From: Mesostigma viride
Taxonomy: Eukaryota; Streptophyta; Mesostigmatophyceae; Mesostigmatales; Mesostigmataceae
Length of the DNA: 64,000 bases
Direction of reading: 5' to 3'
Assembly (NCBI GenBank): GCA_009746045.1
Contig: RPFO01000156.1
Coordinates: forward strand, 3,161,262-3,225,261
The notes beneath the pieces were generated by a model. That model was not told the origin of the DNA, did not search any database, and was given only the letters and a program-made list of their open reading frames with translations. The translations under genes and the position numbers were made by a program. Below are positions 30,115-42,201 of this stretch, piece after piece. How positions within the stretch are numbered: the stretch's first letter is position 1; each line of letters begins with the position of its first letter.

Positions 30115-33100
30115 TTAAAACTTGTCCTTCCGGGCTCGAATAGCAGCCATGGCTTGAACAGGGTCTGTGCACCCGGCAGACGCCTGGCATGCAGCGCATT
30201 CATGAATGGTTCAGGCCCACATAGCCACGGGAGCGCGCCCATTCACACAAATGTGCGTGTGGGCACACACTACATGAGAAGGTGCGCAACCATTGTTAAA
30301 CAGCAAGTGGAAATACACATATGGGATTGATTAACAAGGTCATGGAAGACCGTGCTTGCAATGAAAAACCTACAACTCATAGCCACGCAGCCTAGTTACC
30401 TGAATTGATTGCAAACGCATCAACATGGTGCACGCAGCAGCATGTCACCAACAATAGCACTCATACATACCATGTTTCGAAACTTGATGAGTATTGAAAA
30501 ACCAACCCAGAAGCGGGGCGACGAAATAAAAGAACGTCACAAAGAGCCAGCGCAGCATAATATTTCCCAAAGCAGAATAGCAGTATTTCTCTAGTGACTC
30601 CGGTCATGCTAGCTCATCTGACTGCTTAGTTGTCGCGCCGACATCACTCCAGTGTGCTCATCATGCTGGCTCATCTGACTACTTAGTTGTCGCACCGACA
30701 TCACTCCGGTGTGCTCATCATGCTAGCTCATCTGAATGCTTGATAGCAGTAGCGCCAATATCACTGTTGGACATGGCACTCACATTTTGATAGCATAAGA
30801 CCATGATATTTGTACATGGCATGCATCTGTGCAGCACATGTACAGGCTATAGATAGAGCACAACTCACGTTAATTATATAGCACAGCACGTACACCGATG
30901 CTACAGTACAAATGCCAAGGTGATTGGTATTACATATACAAGAATGTATAATCACAGCCGCGCGTAAAACCATGGAAGGTCGTATAAGTAACTGATTTCA
31001 TAAACAACCACGTCGGACTCAAGAAACATACCGGCTACCACAAAGATAAGATGATTGACTTGTATACTTATTAAAATGAGTAGATGGCACGAGAATAGGC
31101 TAGCCCGCTAATTAAAAGCCATGGCCAGCCTCTGTGTCCTATATAATGCTTAACTTTTAGCTTCCTGAAATTACCAACATATTTAGCACTACTGGTACAG
31201 TTATAACAAATACATACTAGTATGATAACGTGAGGGTGTAACCCCAGGGGACTTGAGGTCACTCAAAAATTGCCAGTATTACTGAAATCATGCTCCTAGC
31301 TATTGCCGATTTTAAACCACATTGCTAGAAACTGACGTTGTGGACGACGACTTGCACTTTTTTTACGGCTTTGGTGACAGCATATGGCACACGTACAACA
31401 GCCTCCTGGAGACACGTACTGCAGGTAATGGTCATACGATCACTAGCAGCAGACTATACCGCATTGCGAGATACCACAGTTGACACATGTGCCGACAGCA
31501 TTGCATATATAGAGCCCTAACAGTTTGTTAAAAACACATAAGCTATCGAGCTCTAACCCATTCTGTAGGTAAAAGCTAGTACGCGGCGCACTGCATGGTG
31601 CACTTTCAGAACAGCAACGCATAGCCTGCAAGCCAAACTGTTGACTGTCCATTCGCAACATTGAAGTAAAACTAAGCCTTAACGGATTCGCGCTGGCTTC
31701 CAGCGCTGTGCGACTGCGTTAGCACGTCCATGTGACAATACAACAAGACGGTCATTCCCCACGGCGCCGTGATCAATCACTGGCCTCACCATCCTTCCAG
31801 ACACACTGGCATGCATTTCATGCTGGACCAGTCGAACATACCCATTTTCTGTTCAATGTGCACAGCAGACCACTCATCCCCGACATCCCCATGGCCACCT
31901 AAGAATCGCCATCGCACACATTGCATCCCTCAATTCTCCATCCTCCCCACTGCGCCCCACAATCTCCACGCCTGCCCCGGCTCCTGCTTGCGTGCTGGCT
32001 CTCGTGACAGTGATCCGCCATGCCATTTCAATCTAGAATCAGAAGTCGATGCATCGGTGAGCCTGGGCGGCAAATCAAAACAGCAAAACAAGTCTGACTA
32101 TACCGCACTAATAAAGTCCCAAGCTTGTGCTGGCAATTCTACGTCACCATCCATCGTCTCAAAGCAGGGCCTGACCCCTACAGTCACGCGATGTGCTAAT
32201 TGGCTGCGCGGTCGCATCAGGGGTGGCCCCCTATTAGTAGGCCTTCACTTGCACATCCAGTCTTGCCCAAGGCGTACCTTCAAGGCCGGTTCCCGCACCC
32301 GAAGAAAAGGGTTATACGTAAGCTCCTGCCCCATCGTGGACGGCACGGTCGGGCGACCACCCCGGAGCTGTTCCACCACCCACGCGAGCTTTTCGTGGAC
32401 CGCCGTGTTGTCGGCATCCACCGTGCGTGCAAACTCCAGGTTTTTCTTTGAGTACTGCGAGCCAGGTGTCAGAAATGCCAGCGCAGATGAGGGCATGATA
32501 AACAAAGCTGCAGTATTGGACCAGGAGGTTAAGTCTAATATTTCTAGCTAGTCTGCGCCGGGTATGCTATTCCAACCAATCTGAGCACTGATTGGAGTGA
32601 GTAGTCTTCATCATGGTAATTTATACCAGGATTAACAATCATGCACGTAATGATGGCACGCACTATATAAACCTGTATGGTAGGGAACACATATACACAG
32701 GAGTGGAAACGAAAACGGTAACGACATCTGGCTGGAAAAATGTACATCTGGTTGACAAATGTTGTACATAGTAATGTCAGAGCACAGAGCTCTAGATAGC
32801 AATGCCTAATTGTGTGAGTTACTTGAAAACTTGTTATACTTGAAATGGATGAATGAAATCTTAAGCTGCTTGGAATGAACGGTGGGCGTTAACAAAAAGA
32901 ATGCCAGATCGGATGGCTGAGTCGGATGGGGGAGGGTGCATGCATGGGTGATTAAGGCGTACTGCTGGATATGATGATCACCTCATGTGCCAGTTATAAT
33001 ACGATGTTACTTTCACCTCTGTCATCGATTCCTTCTTTCCCCCCAAAATTATCTGACATTAATAATTCCAATGTTGAGTTGCTTTACCTCCAATATGCCA

Positions 33101-36100
33101 GCTTATTTCGATTTGTCGGCTTGTGTGTCGGATGAAAGAACTAAACATGGTCCATGTGTCAGCAGTTTGGCTTGTGTGTCGGATGAAAGAACTAAACATG
33201 GTCAATATGTCAGCAGGAATACGCTAACAGCGCAACATAGTGCATGCACACCATGCCTGCATCAATACCAGCGTTCATGCGTATGGGCAGAATCATACAC
33301 TGCCTCCCTCGTGGGATATGGTCACTTATAGCGCACCTCGTGCCCTCAGCACGTGCATCGCCAGTGCATGGATTGATTTGTTGATTAAAACCCACGTCGG
33401 ACTGCGTCATGTGAGTCCCAAGACAGGAGATTTCAATATTTGAAACACCACAAGAAGCAGAGTCAGAGCGCCCTACCTTTTCTCACAGCCTAGACGGGCA
33501 GGCCGCAGATCGAGAGAGTACTCTCTCTGCATCATTGAAGGTGCAGGTGCCACAACTATGGACCCATGCTGAATGAGACCTCGCGTTTGTTAGCACGTGG
33601 CGGGATTCTTCAGTCCACATGCCACCTACATGGGCCGCCAGTGGGTCACTTTTGGGTCACCCTTCGGTCAGCCTTGGGTCAGCTCCCATCCATCCCATGA
33701 TCGATGGCTCAGAATCAAGCTTCATGACTCAAGCAGACCCAAGGCTGACCGGGGCGCGGCCCATGCGCTCACGGGCATATTTAGTGATTGTCTCCCCAGT
33801 ATTATATAGTGCTTGAACCTGATTAACACCTGCTGATAGCTTACCTCGTGCCTGGCTGCCCGCAGCACACCAGTCCATGCATGTGGCCAATGGGCATATT
33901 TGTTGACCGTTTCCCCCATGCAGGACACCATGTACTGTACCCCCGACATCGAGTACGTCGTGATCGCAGTACAAAAGTCCACGTGGCCAATGGGCATATT
34001 TGTAGACCGTTTCTCCAGCACACCATGTACAATACCCCCTAACGCCTACTATAGCATACCTCGTGGCCGCAGTACACCAGCGTGTCGGGTGGCAGCTTGG
34101 CAAGCACCCCATTGAGTGCGTGGTCCATGTCTGCTGGGGATCCTTCGAAGAACCGGCCACACCCGGCCACAAACTGCAACCGGCCGTCCAACGGCATGCA
34201 CCATAAATAGCAGCATAAATAAATAGCAGCGGATTAAGCCGACACTGCTGTAGTCAGCAGCCCGGTCGGCATTGATTAGATAAAGATGGAGGGTTAGATC
34301 AAGATCGAGGGTAAGTAGATATAACGATCGAGGGTAAGTAGATACGATCGAGGGTGATTCGATAACGATCGAGGGTAAGTAGATAACGATCGAGGGTGAT
34401 TAGATAACGATCGAGGGAAAGTAGATAACGATCGAGGGTGATTCGATAACGATCGAGTGTAAGTAGATAACGATCGAGGGTAATTAGATAACGATCGAGG
34501 GAAAGTAGATAACGATCAAGGGTGATTAGATAACGATCGAGGGTAAGTAGACAACGATCAAGGGTGATTAGATAACGATCGAGGGAAAGTAGATAACGAT
34601 CGAGGGAAAGTAGATAACGATCCAGGGAAAGTAGATAAGGATTGAGGGTGATTAGATAACGATCGAGGGTAAGTAGATAAGGATCGAGGGTAATCAAGTT
34701 CGGCGGCTCAAGCCTGGCTGAACAGACACCTCAGAGCAGCAAGGCAGTTCAGAAAAAAACTAAGGATGCATGCATGATAGTTGGTTGGAAAGCGCTGGAA
34801 AAACCAAATGCCAATGGCTGAATTCTGGAGCCACGTTAGGCTAGGGATTCGGCTGCGTTGGAAAGCGAGTATCGCCAGGGACTGGTAAGTTTTTGGACTC
34901 CCTTGATTGGATCCCAGATGCATGTGGCGTAATACTCAATGATCGCTGTCAACTGACATTCTGTCATGATTTGCTTGCAAAGTGTAATGCTGATTGCTGA
35001 ACTATGTCTACACTGAGCTTTCTCTACCTGGCCAGCAAGATCATGCTCAAGCGCCAGTGCACGCTGAAGTAGCTGCTTCTGGATGGACAGCAGTCTAAGG
35101 GCACCCCACATGCAAGCCGAATGATAGAACAGTCTAAGGGCAAGTCACATGCCGAATGATAGAACTGTGTGGCCAGCCATGCAAGGGTCAGGGTTACTAT
35201 CGCAACCATGTCTGCTGACAAATCCTATCTATCGCCAGCCACGCAATGATGCATGAGGTCGGCAAGTGGGATGCAGTTGACATCCACGAATGTTCTGTCT
35301 GTTTATTGACATAAACCCAACATGAAAAGTGCTCACATATAAAAATATATACTACTAAGCCCAACATGCACAGCGCTCACAGGCACACTTGAAGGCGGGT
35401 TGTACGATGAATGGTAAGTACTAAGAGATAGTGTATCCCCCTTCTACAGTGACCAAGTTATGATGCACCATGTTAATGGTTCCCTGCACGAACCTCTCCG
35501 CCATATTTAAAATCTAGCATTTGTGACAGCCGAGGCAGCTCCGCCTTGACAACCAACGAGTACCAACAAACACGCCCATGCAGTTCCCACGTACACAGCC
35601 AGCCTCCCTCTGCGCCCTGGCAGCGATGCCCCAGCTGTTCTGGGCCGACCCCCGGGCTCGGCTAAGCGACCTAATCCTGCCCTAGCACAATATAACACAA
35701 CCAGCAGCCTCAGTGAGTGCTCACGAACCGACCGTTAGTATGTTGGTCAACTAATTACATCACTCCGCGGCCATTGGTTTCTGATGGAAACAGGAAACCA
35801 AATTATGGTGCATCTACCCTGTGATTGTATGCAAAAACTAAACTATAACCCAGGATGCCTCGCCTCACGTCCCTCTAATAATCCATTTTGCTCTTCATGC
35901 TCTTCATTTGCTCCATGCGAAGCTCTAAGAACACCATCCCGACCTTCTCACAACACTCACAGTTCTCACAGCGTGACACCCACCCTATAATATAGTTCAT
36001 CATGGCCAACTTGGGGGGTTGTGGGTTGTGGGTTAACCCTGGGTATGCCCCTAAAAACCCTCAGGCTCCGGGAGAGGCCTTTATACTCAGACTCCCAAAC

Positions 36101-39100
36101 TGGCGCCTCTAAATGTGATCCAAGCCTATCTGTGGGCTCTGGACCATGGGGCAGCCTTACTGCATCCGCTATGAGTCAGCCATGCTTTGCCCATGCAGAG
36201 AGCCACTCCCTGCTGAGACGCCATCATGCCCTAGCCATTGCCTAGCCATGATCATCTTCCACCCCATGTCCGCAACTTTGCACAGCTGCTGGAATACATG
36301 GTGGTGCAGGTGCACCTCAGTTGTGCACCCCGAGTAGGTGGCAATTTACACCCACCACCTGCAGGTTGTCGCCTAGAATGTATTAACCCTTAGTCGGGAA
36401 ACTACCCGACCTGTCGGGTAGTTTGACTAACGGTCGAATTTCGCGCCGCGCCGTGAGCGCCGCGCCACCTGTGACGGATGTCAGTGGTCCGGTGGGTCCG
36501 GGAACACTTATGGACGAGGGTGATGCATAGGTTTGGGGGTAATATTCGCCATAGCTTGGTAATTACAACGTGCATTGAGCAGGTATCACGTGACTTTGGC
36601 GGGAAATTTTCACTCGCGCGCGCGCGTAACGAGATATGGCTGCCAGCATGCCGTTCTCACGGAAATTTTGCGTGTCGAGGCTAGAAACGGTTCAGAATTT
36701 TGCTCAGAATGACTATGCGTGATTTTCGTAGGTCAGGCATGGCCAAACTTGTAGGATTGGGAAAATTCAGGTAGGAAAATACTGCCTTCTGGGTCGTCAG
36801 TGCCAGATGAGTAATCGCTTATCATATTTCCATTTTATCCTCATGGCCGGGCAGTCTGCGCAAGCCCAAGCATCCAGATTTGGTACCGGATGTCCGCTGA
36901 TGCGTTTGCTGGGAATGCGGACGCGTTTACAGGTAATATTTGAACGGAGCATCAACCTTGTAATAATAAAGGATGCATGCATGATGCGGCTATGGCGACC
37001 TATGCCTGTAAAGCAATGGTATGTGTGAGATATGAGGGTCCCGGCCAGTGAAATCCGGGCAGGACGTGAACGAGCCAGGTACGGCAACGTGTTTGCGTGT
37101 CCTTTGCAGCGGATTACGTCTCCCATGCATTATATTTGACGAGCTTTTTAGTGCACCTTTCAGCAAGCCTCCATGCCTGCTGTAAAGAGGGGTATTAGCC
37201 CTGAAAGTGACCAGTTTATGGCATTTCTTTGGAGCATATCATTTCGTTAATGCAGGTAGGCAACATGTTTGTATTCCAGCACCTTTGGCAATCTTTTATA
37301 GCTTGTTATAATGCATTCTTGTATTGCATGTCATAGATGGCTGTTTACGCGCGCGTAACCCACACACATGTATGAGCACCTTATATAGGTCTAATGGGTT
37401 ATCCGGGTGGTCTGACCCAAGGAAAGCACCATTGGACTATCCAACTAAGTTGTCCAATGTTGTTGTTGAGGTTCCATACCCTCCCTGGGAAGTTAGGTGG
37501 GGGTTCACTTTTCCTTGGGCAAAAAAGATCGTCTTTTGGCCAAGTTTGACTGGAGCTATCATCCAAATGCTTCGATAAACCTGTGGTATTATTGCATATT
37601 CTGAAAGCCCTCGAAGTGTAGATACTCCTAGCATCTTGGTTGGGGGCATTTGGAGTTGTGGCCTGTGAGTTATGATTTTTCTCATTTTCAGGGGTCTGAA
37701 AGTGCCAAAAATGGTCCTCCCGACTAAGGGTTAAAAACCATATGCCCCTTCTCAGGGATATGTGTTACATATCCTCCCCATGTGCGGAGGTATGTTCTTA
37801 ATTAGTTCAACTTCTACTTTCTAGGGATATTGAGGCCATTAATGCCAACGACTTACCAGGGTGTCCCCGGTGAACACCGCCCCAGGCTCGTTGGGCGTGC
37901 GCTTGTCTGTCACGTAGTAGCAGATGTGGCCACCCGTGTGGCTGCCCGCCGGGGACCAGCATGCGACGCAGGGTGCAAGCAATGCAAGGGTTTCCAGCGG
38001 AGCAGCGGATGGCACTTGGTGAGGACGATAACGATTTCCGAGGATGGAGTTATTGCTGATGCAGCACATGAGATATGTAATTTAAGTCCTCCATTATGCA
38101 GTATATTTTGTAAAATGAGGCAGTACAAGCGTTACCTGAGACCTTAAAAGATGTTCCTAGGGTCTTGCTCACAAGCTCGACTCTTGTTTCCCACAGATTG
38201 ATCCTTTAAAAAGCCAAAGCCAATCCCATCAGGGGGTTGATGAGCCGCATGAACTTGGCTACTAGCTAACACGTTCAACTGTCCTCACGTGTACGCACCC
38301 TCGTCATACTGGGAGCGCCATGCTCTATCTGCCTATTTCTACCCGCCCTATACCACCTGTCCACGGGGGGGACTAGGACAAGAAGGCGGCAGATATCTCT
38401 AAAGCAGAGCACCGCGGAGTGCCACGTATAGGCGATCGACACGGAAGAATACAGCTGCAGGCTAAATATAGAGTAACTCAAAGCCACAGGATGTGACTGC
38501 ACAGAGATACGAGACAACCAACATGAGGCACTTCATCAATAATTGCAGTTGTGTCCCCACTCAATACATGCGCCGCACCGGTCACGCGACTGCCGGTGTC
38601 TGCCTCACAGCGGAAGCAACGGACGTAGACCAAAATCACATTTTGGCGAGAAGGGCGAGCTTAAAATTGTCTGCTATTATGTCACATGGTGCAAAAAGTC
38701 ACTATTAATAACGGCCAACAGATGCAGGTCACTATGCTGGGTGCAAACAATTCCAATAATTATAGCTAATGCACAACTCAGCAGGACAGGATGGCCGAGC
38801 CGCTTACCATGCATGCGCACATTTCATCCCTCATCATGGTCATCATGCAGCCACACACGTTATTGTCCCCCGATGGGTCCCTGGCATGCTCAAGGATTCG
38901 TACGAGGTTTTGAAGAAATACCCACCAGGGTGTGTGGAGGCAGGTGACCTCCAGGGAGGATGCCAGGGTGAACGTGTCGCCATGCTGGACGGGCTTGGTG
39001 CAGGCAGGGACCTTGTCCAGGGTGCCGCCCACGATTGTAACACCTGGCAGGGACGCGGCCATCGTCTCGTTCCCCCCCGCGTGGTCCCTGGGTGGTTGAG

Positions 39101-41864
39101 TGGGTGGAGGCGCCGAGAGAGTTGGGACGCACCCCATTCGTGCAAAAAGGCAGAAAGGCATTAGGCTACACATTAGTCGATAATGCTCTGACACTCACGC
39201 AAGTCATTACAATCAAAATCAAATCAACAGGCCCAGCCACACCAACAAGCCCAGCCTGCACAGCCAGCCACACCAACAGGCCTGGCCACAACCATCCACA
39301 CCAACAGGCCTGGCCACACCCAGCCACACCAACAGGCCCGGCCACACCCAGGATGTCAGGTTTCTCTTCACATGATCCACAGGCAATTGTGCTGGGCGTC
39401 GCGAGGGCTACCCCTTCCATAAGGGGTGAGGGGTCATTCTGCTTAGTTCTAGTTACACGGCACCACTAGCATTATATAATGTGATGTCCAGTTGAGCTTC
39501 GCGAGGGCTACCCCTTGAGGGGGTAGGATTCCCTAGTCCCTCGTCCTAAAGGGAGCTTACCAGTGCCGGTGCGTGGTCAGGTCCTAAAGGGAGCTTACCA
39601 GTGCCGGTGCGTGGTCAGGTCCTATAGGGAACTTACCAGTGCTGGTGCGTGGTCAGGTCCTACAGGGAGCTTACCAGTGCCGGCACGTGGTCAGGTCCTA
39701 AAGGGAGCTTACCAGTGCCGGTGCGTGGTCAGGTCCTACAGGGAACTTACCAGTGCCGGTGCGTGGTCAGGTCCTAAAGGGAGCTTACCAGTGCCGGTGC
39801 GTGGTCAGGTCCTACAGGGAGCTTACCAGTGCCGGTACGTGGTCAGGTCCTACAGGGAACTTACCAGTGCCGGTACGTGGTCAGGTCCTATAGGGAACTT
39901 ACCAGTGCCGGTACGTGGTCAGGTCCTACAGGGAACTTACCAGTGCCGGTACGTGGTCAGGTCCTACAGGGAGCTTACCAGTGCCGGTACGTGGTCAGGT
40001 CCTACAGGGAGCTTACCAGTGCCGGTACGTGGTCAGGTCCTACAGGGAACTTACCAGTGCCGGTACGTGGTCAGGTCCTACAGGGAGCTTACCAGTGCCG
40101 GTGCGTGGTCAGGTCCTAAAGGGAGCTTACCAGTGCCGGTGCGTGGTCAGGTCCTACAGGGAGCTTACCAGTGCCGGTACGTGGTCAGGTCCTATAGGGA
40201 ACTTACCAGTGCCGGTGCGTGGTCAGGTCCTACAGGGAGCTTACCAGTGCCGGTGCGTGGTCAGGTCCTACAGGGAGCTTACCAGTGCCGGTGCGTGGTC
40301 AGGTCCTATAGGGAACTTACCAGTGCCGGTGCGTGGTCAGGTCCTACAGGGAGCTTACCAGTGCCGGTGCGTGGTCAGGTCCTAAAGGGAGCTTACCAGT
40401 GCCGGTGCGTGGTCAGGTCCTACAGGGAGCTTACCAGTGCCGGTGCGTAGTCAGGTCCTAAAGGGAGCTTACCAGTGCCGGTACGTGGTCAGGTCCTACA
40501 GGGAGCTTACCAGTGCCGGTGCGTGGTCAGGTCCTACAGGGAACTTACCAGTGCCGGTGCGTGGTCAGGTCCTATAGGGAACTTACCAGTGCCGGTGCGT
40601 GGTCAGGTCCTACAGGGAGCTTACCAGTGCCGGTGCGTGGTCAGGTCCTACAGGGAGCTTACCAGTGCCGGTGCGTGGTCAGGTCCTATAGGGAACTTAC
40701 CAGTGCCGGTGCGTGGTCAGGTCCTACAGGGAACTTACCAGTGCCGGTGCGTGGTCAGGTCCTACAGGGAGCTTACCAGTGCCGGTGCGTGGTCAGGTCC
40801 TACAGGGAGCTTACCAGTGCCGGTGCGTGGTCAGGTCCTATAGGGAACTTACCAGTGCCGGTGCGTGGTCAGGTCCTACAGGGAACTTACCAGTGCCGGT
40901 ACGTGGTCAGGTCCTACAGGGAGCTTACCAGTGCCGGTACGTGGTCAGGTCCTACAGGGAACTTACCAGTGCCGGTGTGTGGTCAAGACGGTCGTGATCT
41001 GCACGCCTTCTGCCTTCGCAGCACTGAGCACCTTCTCGGGCCCTGCTGGGTCAACGGCGGCCGCCTGCTTGGTGCTGTCGTCCACTACCCTGTGGAGTAG
41101 TAGGGACACACATGCGCCTGAGTGAGTGCATTCCCAGCGTAAGTTGTGAAATTTTAGGCGCAGGGAAATTTCCATGCAAAGCGTTGAGAAAAACAAGGCG
41201 CTGAGAATCGTCGTCGTCACGCCAGCTAGACGTATAGTCGGCCCGTGGTCCCGGCGTGCTGATTCGGACGTGCCTCACCTGCCGGCCATGGGTGACTATC
41301 ACACACAATATATATATATATATTGCAACGGATAGCAATCAAAGTCAGGCGAATGACCTGACAGATAACAAATATCAACATCTTGAACATACATAAAGCT
41401 ATATAACTTAGTAATTTCATCTAACAAACTACAACAAAAGAGCCCCCTCCCCAGGCATTTCTAATTCTAAGCGATTCAACTTGCATAGTGGAAATTCAGT
41501 GGAAAACACTAGTCGACGCAATACTTCCACGAAGATGACATTACTACTACATTAACCAGAGCGACAACTCTCCCCTTAACAAATAGCGAAAGAATGCGTA
41601 TATACAGGATACTGTGATGCCGACCAGTGAGCTGCAAAGTAGCAACTTATTAATTTCTTGGGTCGTTAGCAAGGTTACACTTTTTCATTACATTGTCGAG
41701 ATAGTTTCCCACACTGAGCAAACAAGTCACGTGGGGTAGAACGCTCAGTGAGGTGCTGCGAAGTATATATCATCCATAGCAATTTATCGGAATGCTACCT
41801 CGACAAGATCCACTTACAGGTAGGAAAAATTATCCTCTAGGACCGGGACAATAACAACTCTCAT
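30115..41864 (-). CDS. Glyoxalase II (hydroxyacylglutathione hydrolase), seven exons
   Basis: It hydrolyses S-lactoylglutathione to lactate and glutathione, the second step of methylglyoxal detoxification. Exons in transcript order: 41818-41864, 40967-41089, 38926-39087, 37857-37941, 34060-34173, 32278-32454, 30115-30183. All introns are GT-AG and every phase fits. The joined frame is 777 nt, 258 residues, the usual cytosolic length. It starts [16 protein letters not shown]. The metal-binding motif is THRHWDHAGGN, split W (TG|G) between exons 2 and 3. Other metal ligands are His in [11 protein letters not shown], Asp in [17 protein letters not shown] and His in VYCGHE. The C-terminus [11 protein letters not shown] carries the basic glutathione-binding residues. 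No transit peptide is visible upstream of the ATG. The introns total about 11 kb and are full of repeats. Two LINEs begin 258 bp upstream of the ATG. Confidence 0.96.
30184..32277 (-). other. Glyoxalase II intron 6
   Basis: 2.1 kb between the exon ending at GCCTTGAAG|GTACGC and the last exon (acceptor CATGCCAG). Apart from the 57-bp repeat it holds nothing recognised. Confidence 0.8.
30598..30770. repeat. 57-bp tandem repeat, about three units
   Basis: Units start near 30605, 30662 and 30719 with CATGCTAGCTCATCTGA; the third is diverged. The array lies in the last intron of glyoxalase II. Confidence 0.85.
33118..33220. repeat. 51-bp tandem duplication
   Basis: GGCTTGTGTGTCGGATGAAA occurs at 33118 and 33169 with the same following bases; it lies in intron 5 of glyoxalase II. 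Confidence 0.85.
33775..34090 (-). repeat. Tandem duplication of an exon end and its 5' splice site (glyoxalase II exon 5/intron 5)
   Basis: The true exon end CTGGTGTACTGCGGCCACGAG|GTATGC (at 34060) recurs twice downstream in the intron, as TTTTGTACTGCGATCACGAC|GTACTC (33957) and CTGGTGTGCTGCGG...CACGAG|GTAAGC (33845). The spacing is 103 and 112 bp. The intron block between them (AAATATGCCCATTGGCCAC) is repeated too. Confidence 0.8.
34262..34693. repeat. 21-bp minisatellite, about 20 units
   Basis: Unit GATAACGATCGAGGGTAAGTA with GTGATTA and GAAAGTA variants. It lies in intron 4 of glyoxalase II. A minus-strand ORF through it (Leu-Asp-Arg-Tyr repeats) is a by-product of the 21-bp period. Confidence 0.92.
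36165..37800 (-). repeat. Dispersed repeat family, copy 2 (inverted, interrupted)
   Basis: The inverse of copy 1 (28795-29130), block for block: CATGCTTTGCCCATGCAGAG, GGTGCAGGTGCACC, CACCTGCAGGTTGTCGCC, then after the interruption CCCTTCTCAGGGATATGTGT. The piggyBac-like element 36387-37730 splits it at TTAA. It lies in intron 4 of glyoxalase II. Confidence 0.75.
36387..37730. mobile_element. piggyBac-like non-autonomous element 2 (TTAA target)
   Basis: 1,344 bp bounded by TTAA at 36383-36386 and 37731-37734. Terminal inverted repeats are perfect for 13 bp: CCCTTAGTCGGGA...TCCCGACTAAGGG. Removing the element and one TTAA restores the dispersed repeat as seen in copy 1. TTAA duplication with CCC-type ends is characteristic of the piggyBac superfamily. 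It encodes no transposase that I can see. Confidence 0.82.
39215..39345. repeat. Minisatellite with core CCACACCAACAGGCC
   Basis: Four to five imperfect units of CCACACCAACAGGCCTGG-type sequence with variable spacing, in intron 2 of glyoxalase II. Confidence 0.8.
39546..40985 (-). repeat. 38-bp minisatellite built from the glyoxalase II exon 2 end and 5' splice site
   Basis: About 38 units. On the gene's strand each unit contains TGACCAC, then a G/A, CACCGGCACTG|GTAAGC (or GTAAGT), TCCCT and AGGACC. The first 20 bases are the last 20 coding bases of exon 2 (encoding TTHRHW of the metal-binding site); the rest is the start of intron 2. The unit nearest the gene is the real exon end at 40967. 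The variable positions are A/G, T/C and A/C/T single-base changes. Because 38 is not a multiple of three, long ORFs through the array are an artefact. Confidence 0.93.
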
Positions 41865-42121
41865 GGTGTCGATTCTTGGCGCAAGGGGCTCGTAATTCCG
41901 TCCCTTGCAAACTGGGAAGCAGGCCCTCGATTACTGGGCATACCAAGATGAGTATTGAGAGCTCTATCCTGTAAACATTGGGTGATGATAATTGTTGACG
42001 GCCTGCTACCAGCTTGCAACTTGCAACCAAAATGTTGCGTAGCGCTACTGTAGCGCATCGGCCGATCGGAATCGAGATTGCTAATTCTGATTGCTCCAGA
42101 ATTGCCATCGCCAACATTTTC
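41865..42121. promoter_or_regulatory. Remaining proximal upstream region of glyoxalase II
   Basis: The 258 bp between the ATG and the first LINE must hold whatever proximal promoter remains, unless transcription starts inside the LINE. No TATA box stands out. The last 13 bases (42109-42121, CGCCAACATTTTC) are the LINE target duplication. Confidence 0.4.
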
Positions 42122-42201
42122 CAGGTAAATAGGTGTACGTTTATTCCAAATATAGCCAGTAGGTAATCCCTGCTAAGCCTAGGGTATCAAGATGTCAGTG
42201 G

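Noticed and set aside
39546..40985. Regular 38-bp array resembling a CRISPR at first sight
   Set aside because: Units are contiguous with no unique spacers, and the genome is eukaryotic. It is a minisatellite.
39563..41100. ORFs of up to 295 codons through the 38-bp array
   Set aside because: Open only because three units (114 bp) repeat without a stop. The real coding strand is minus, and only the exon 40967-41089 is coding.
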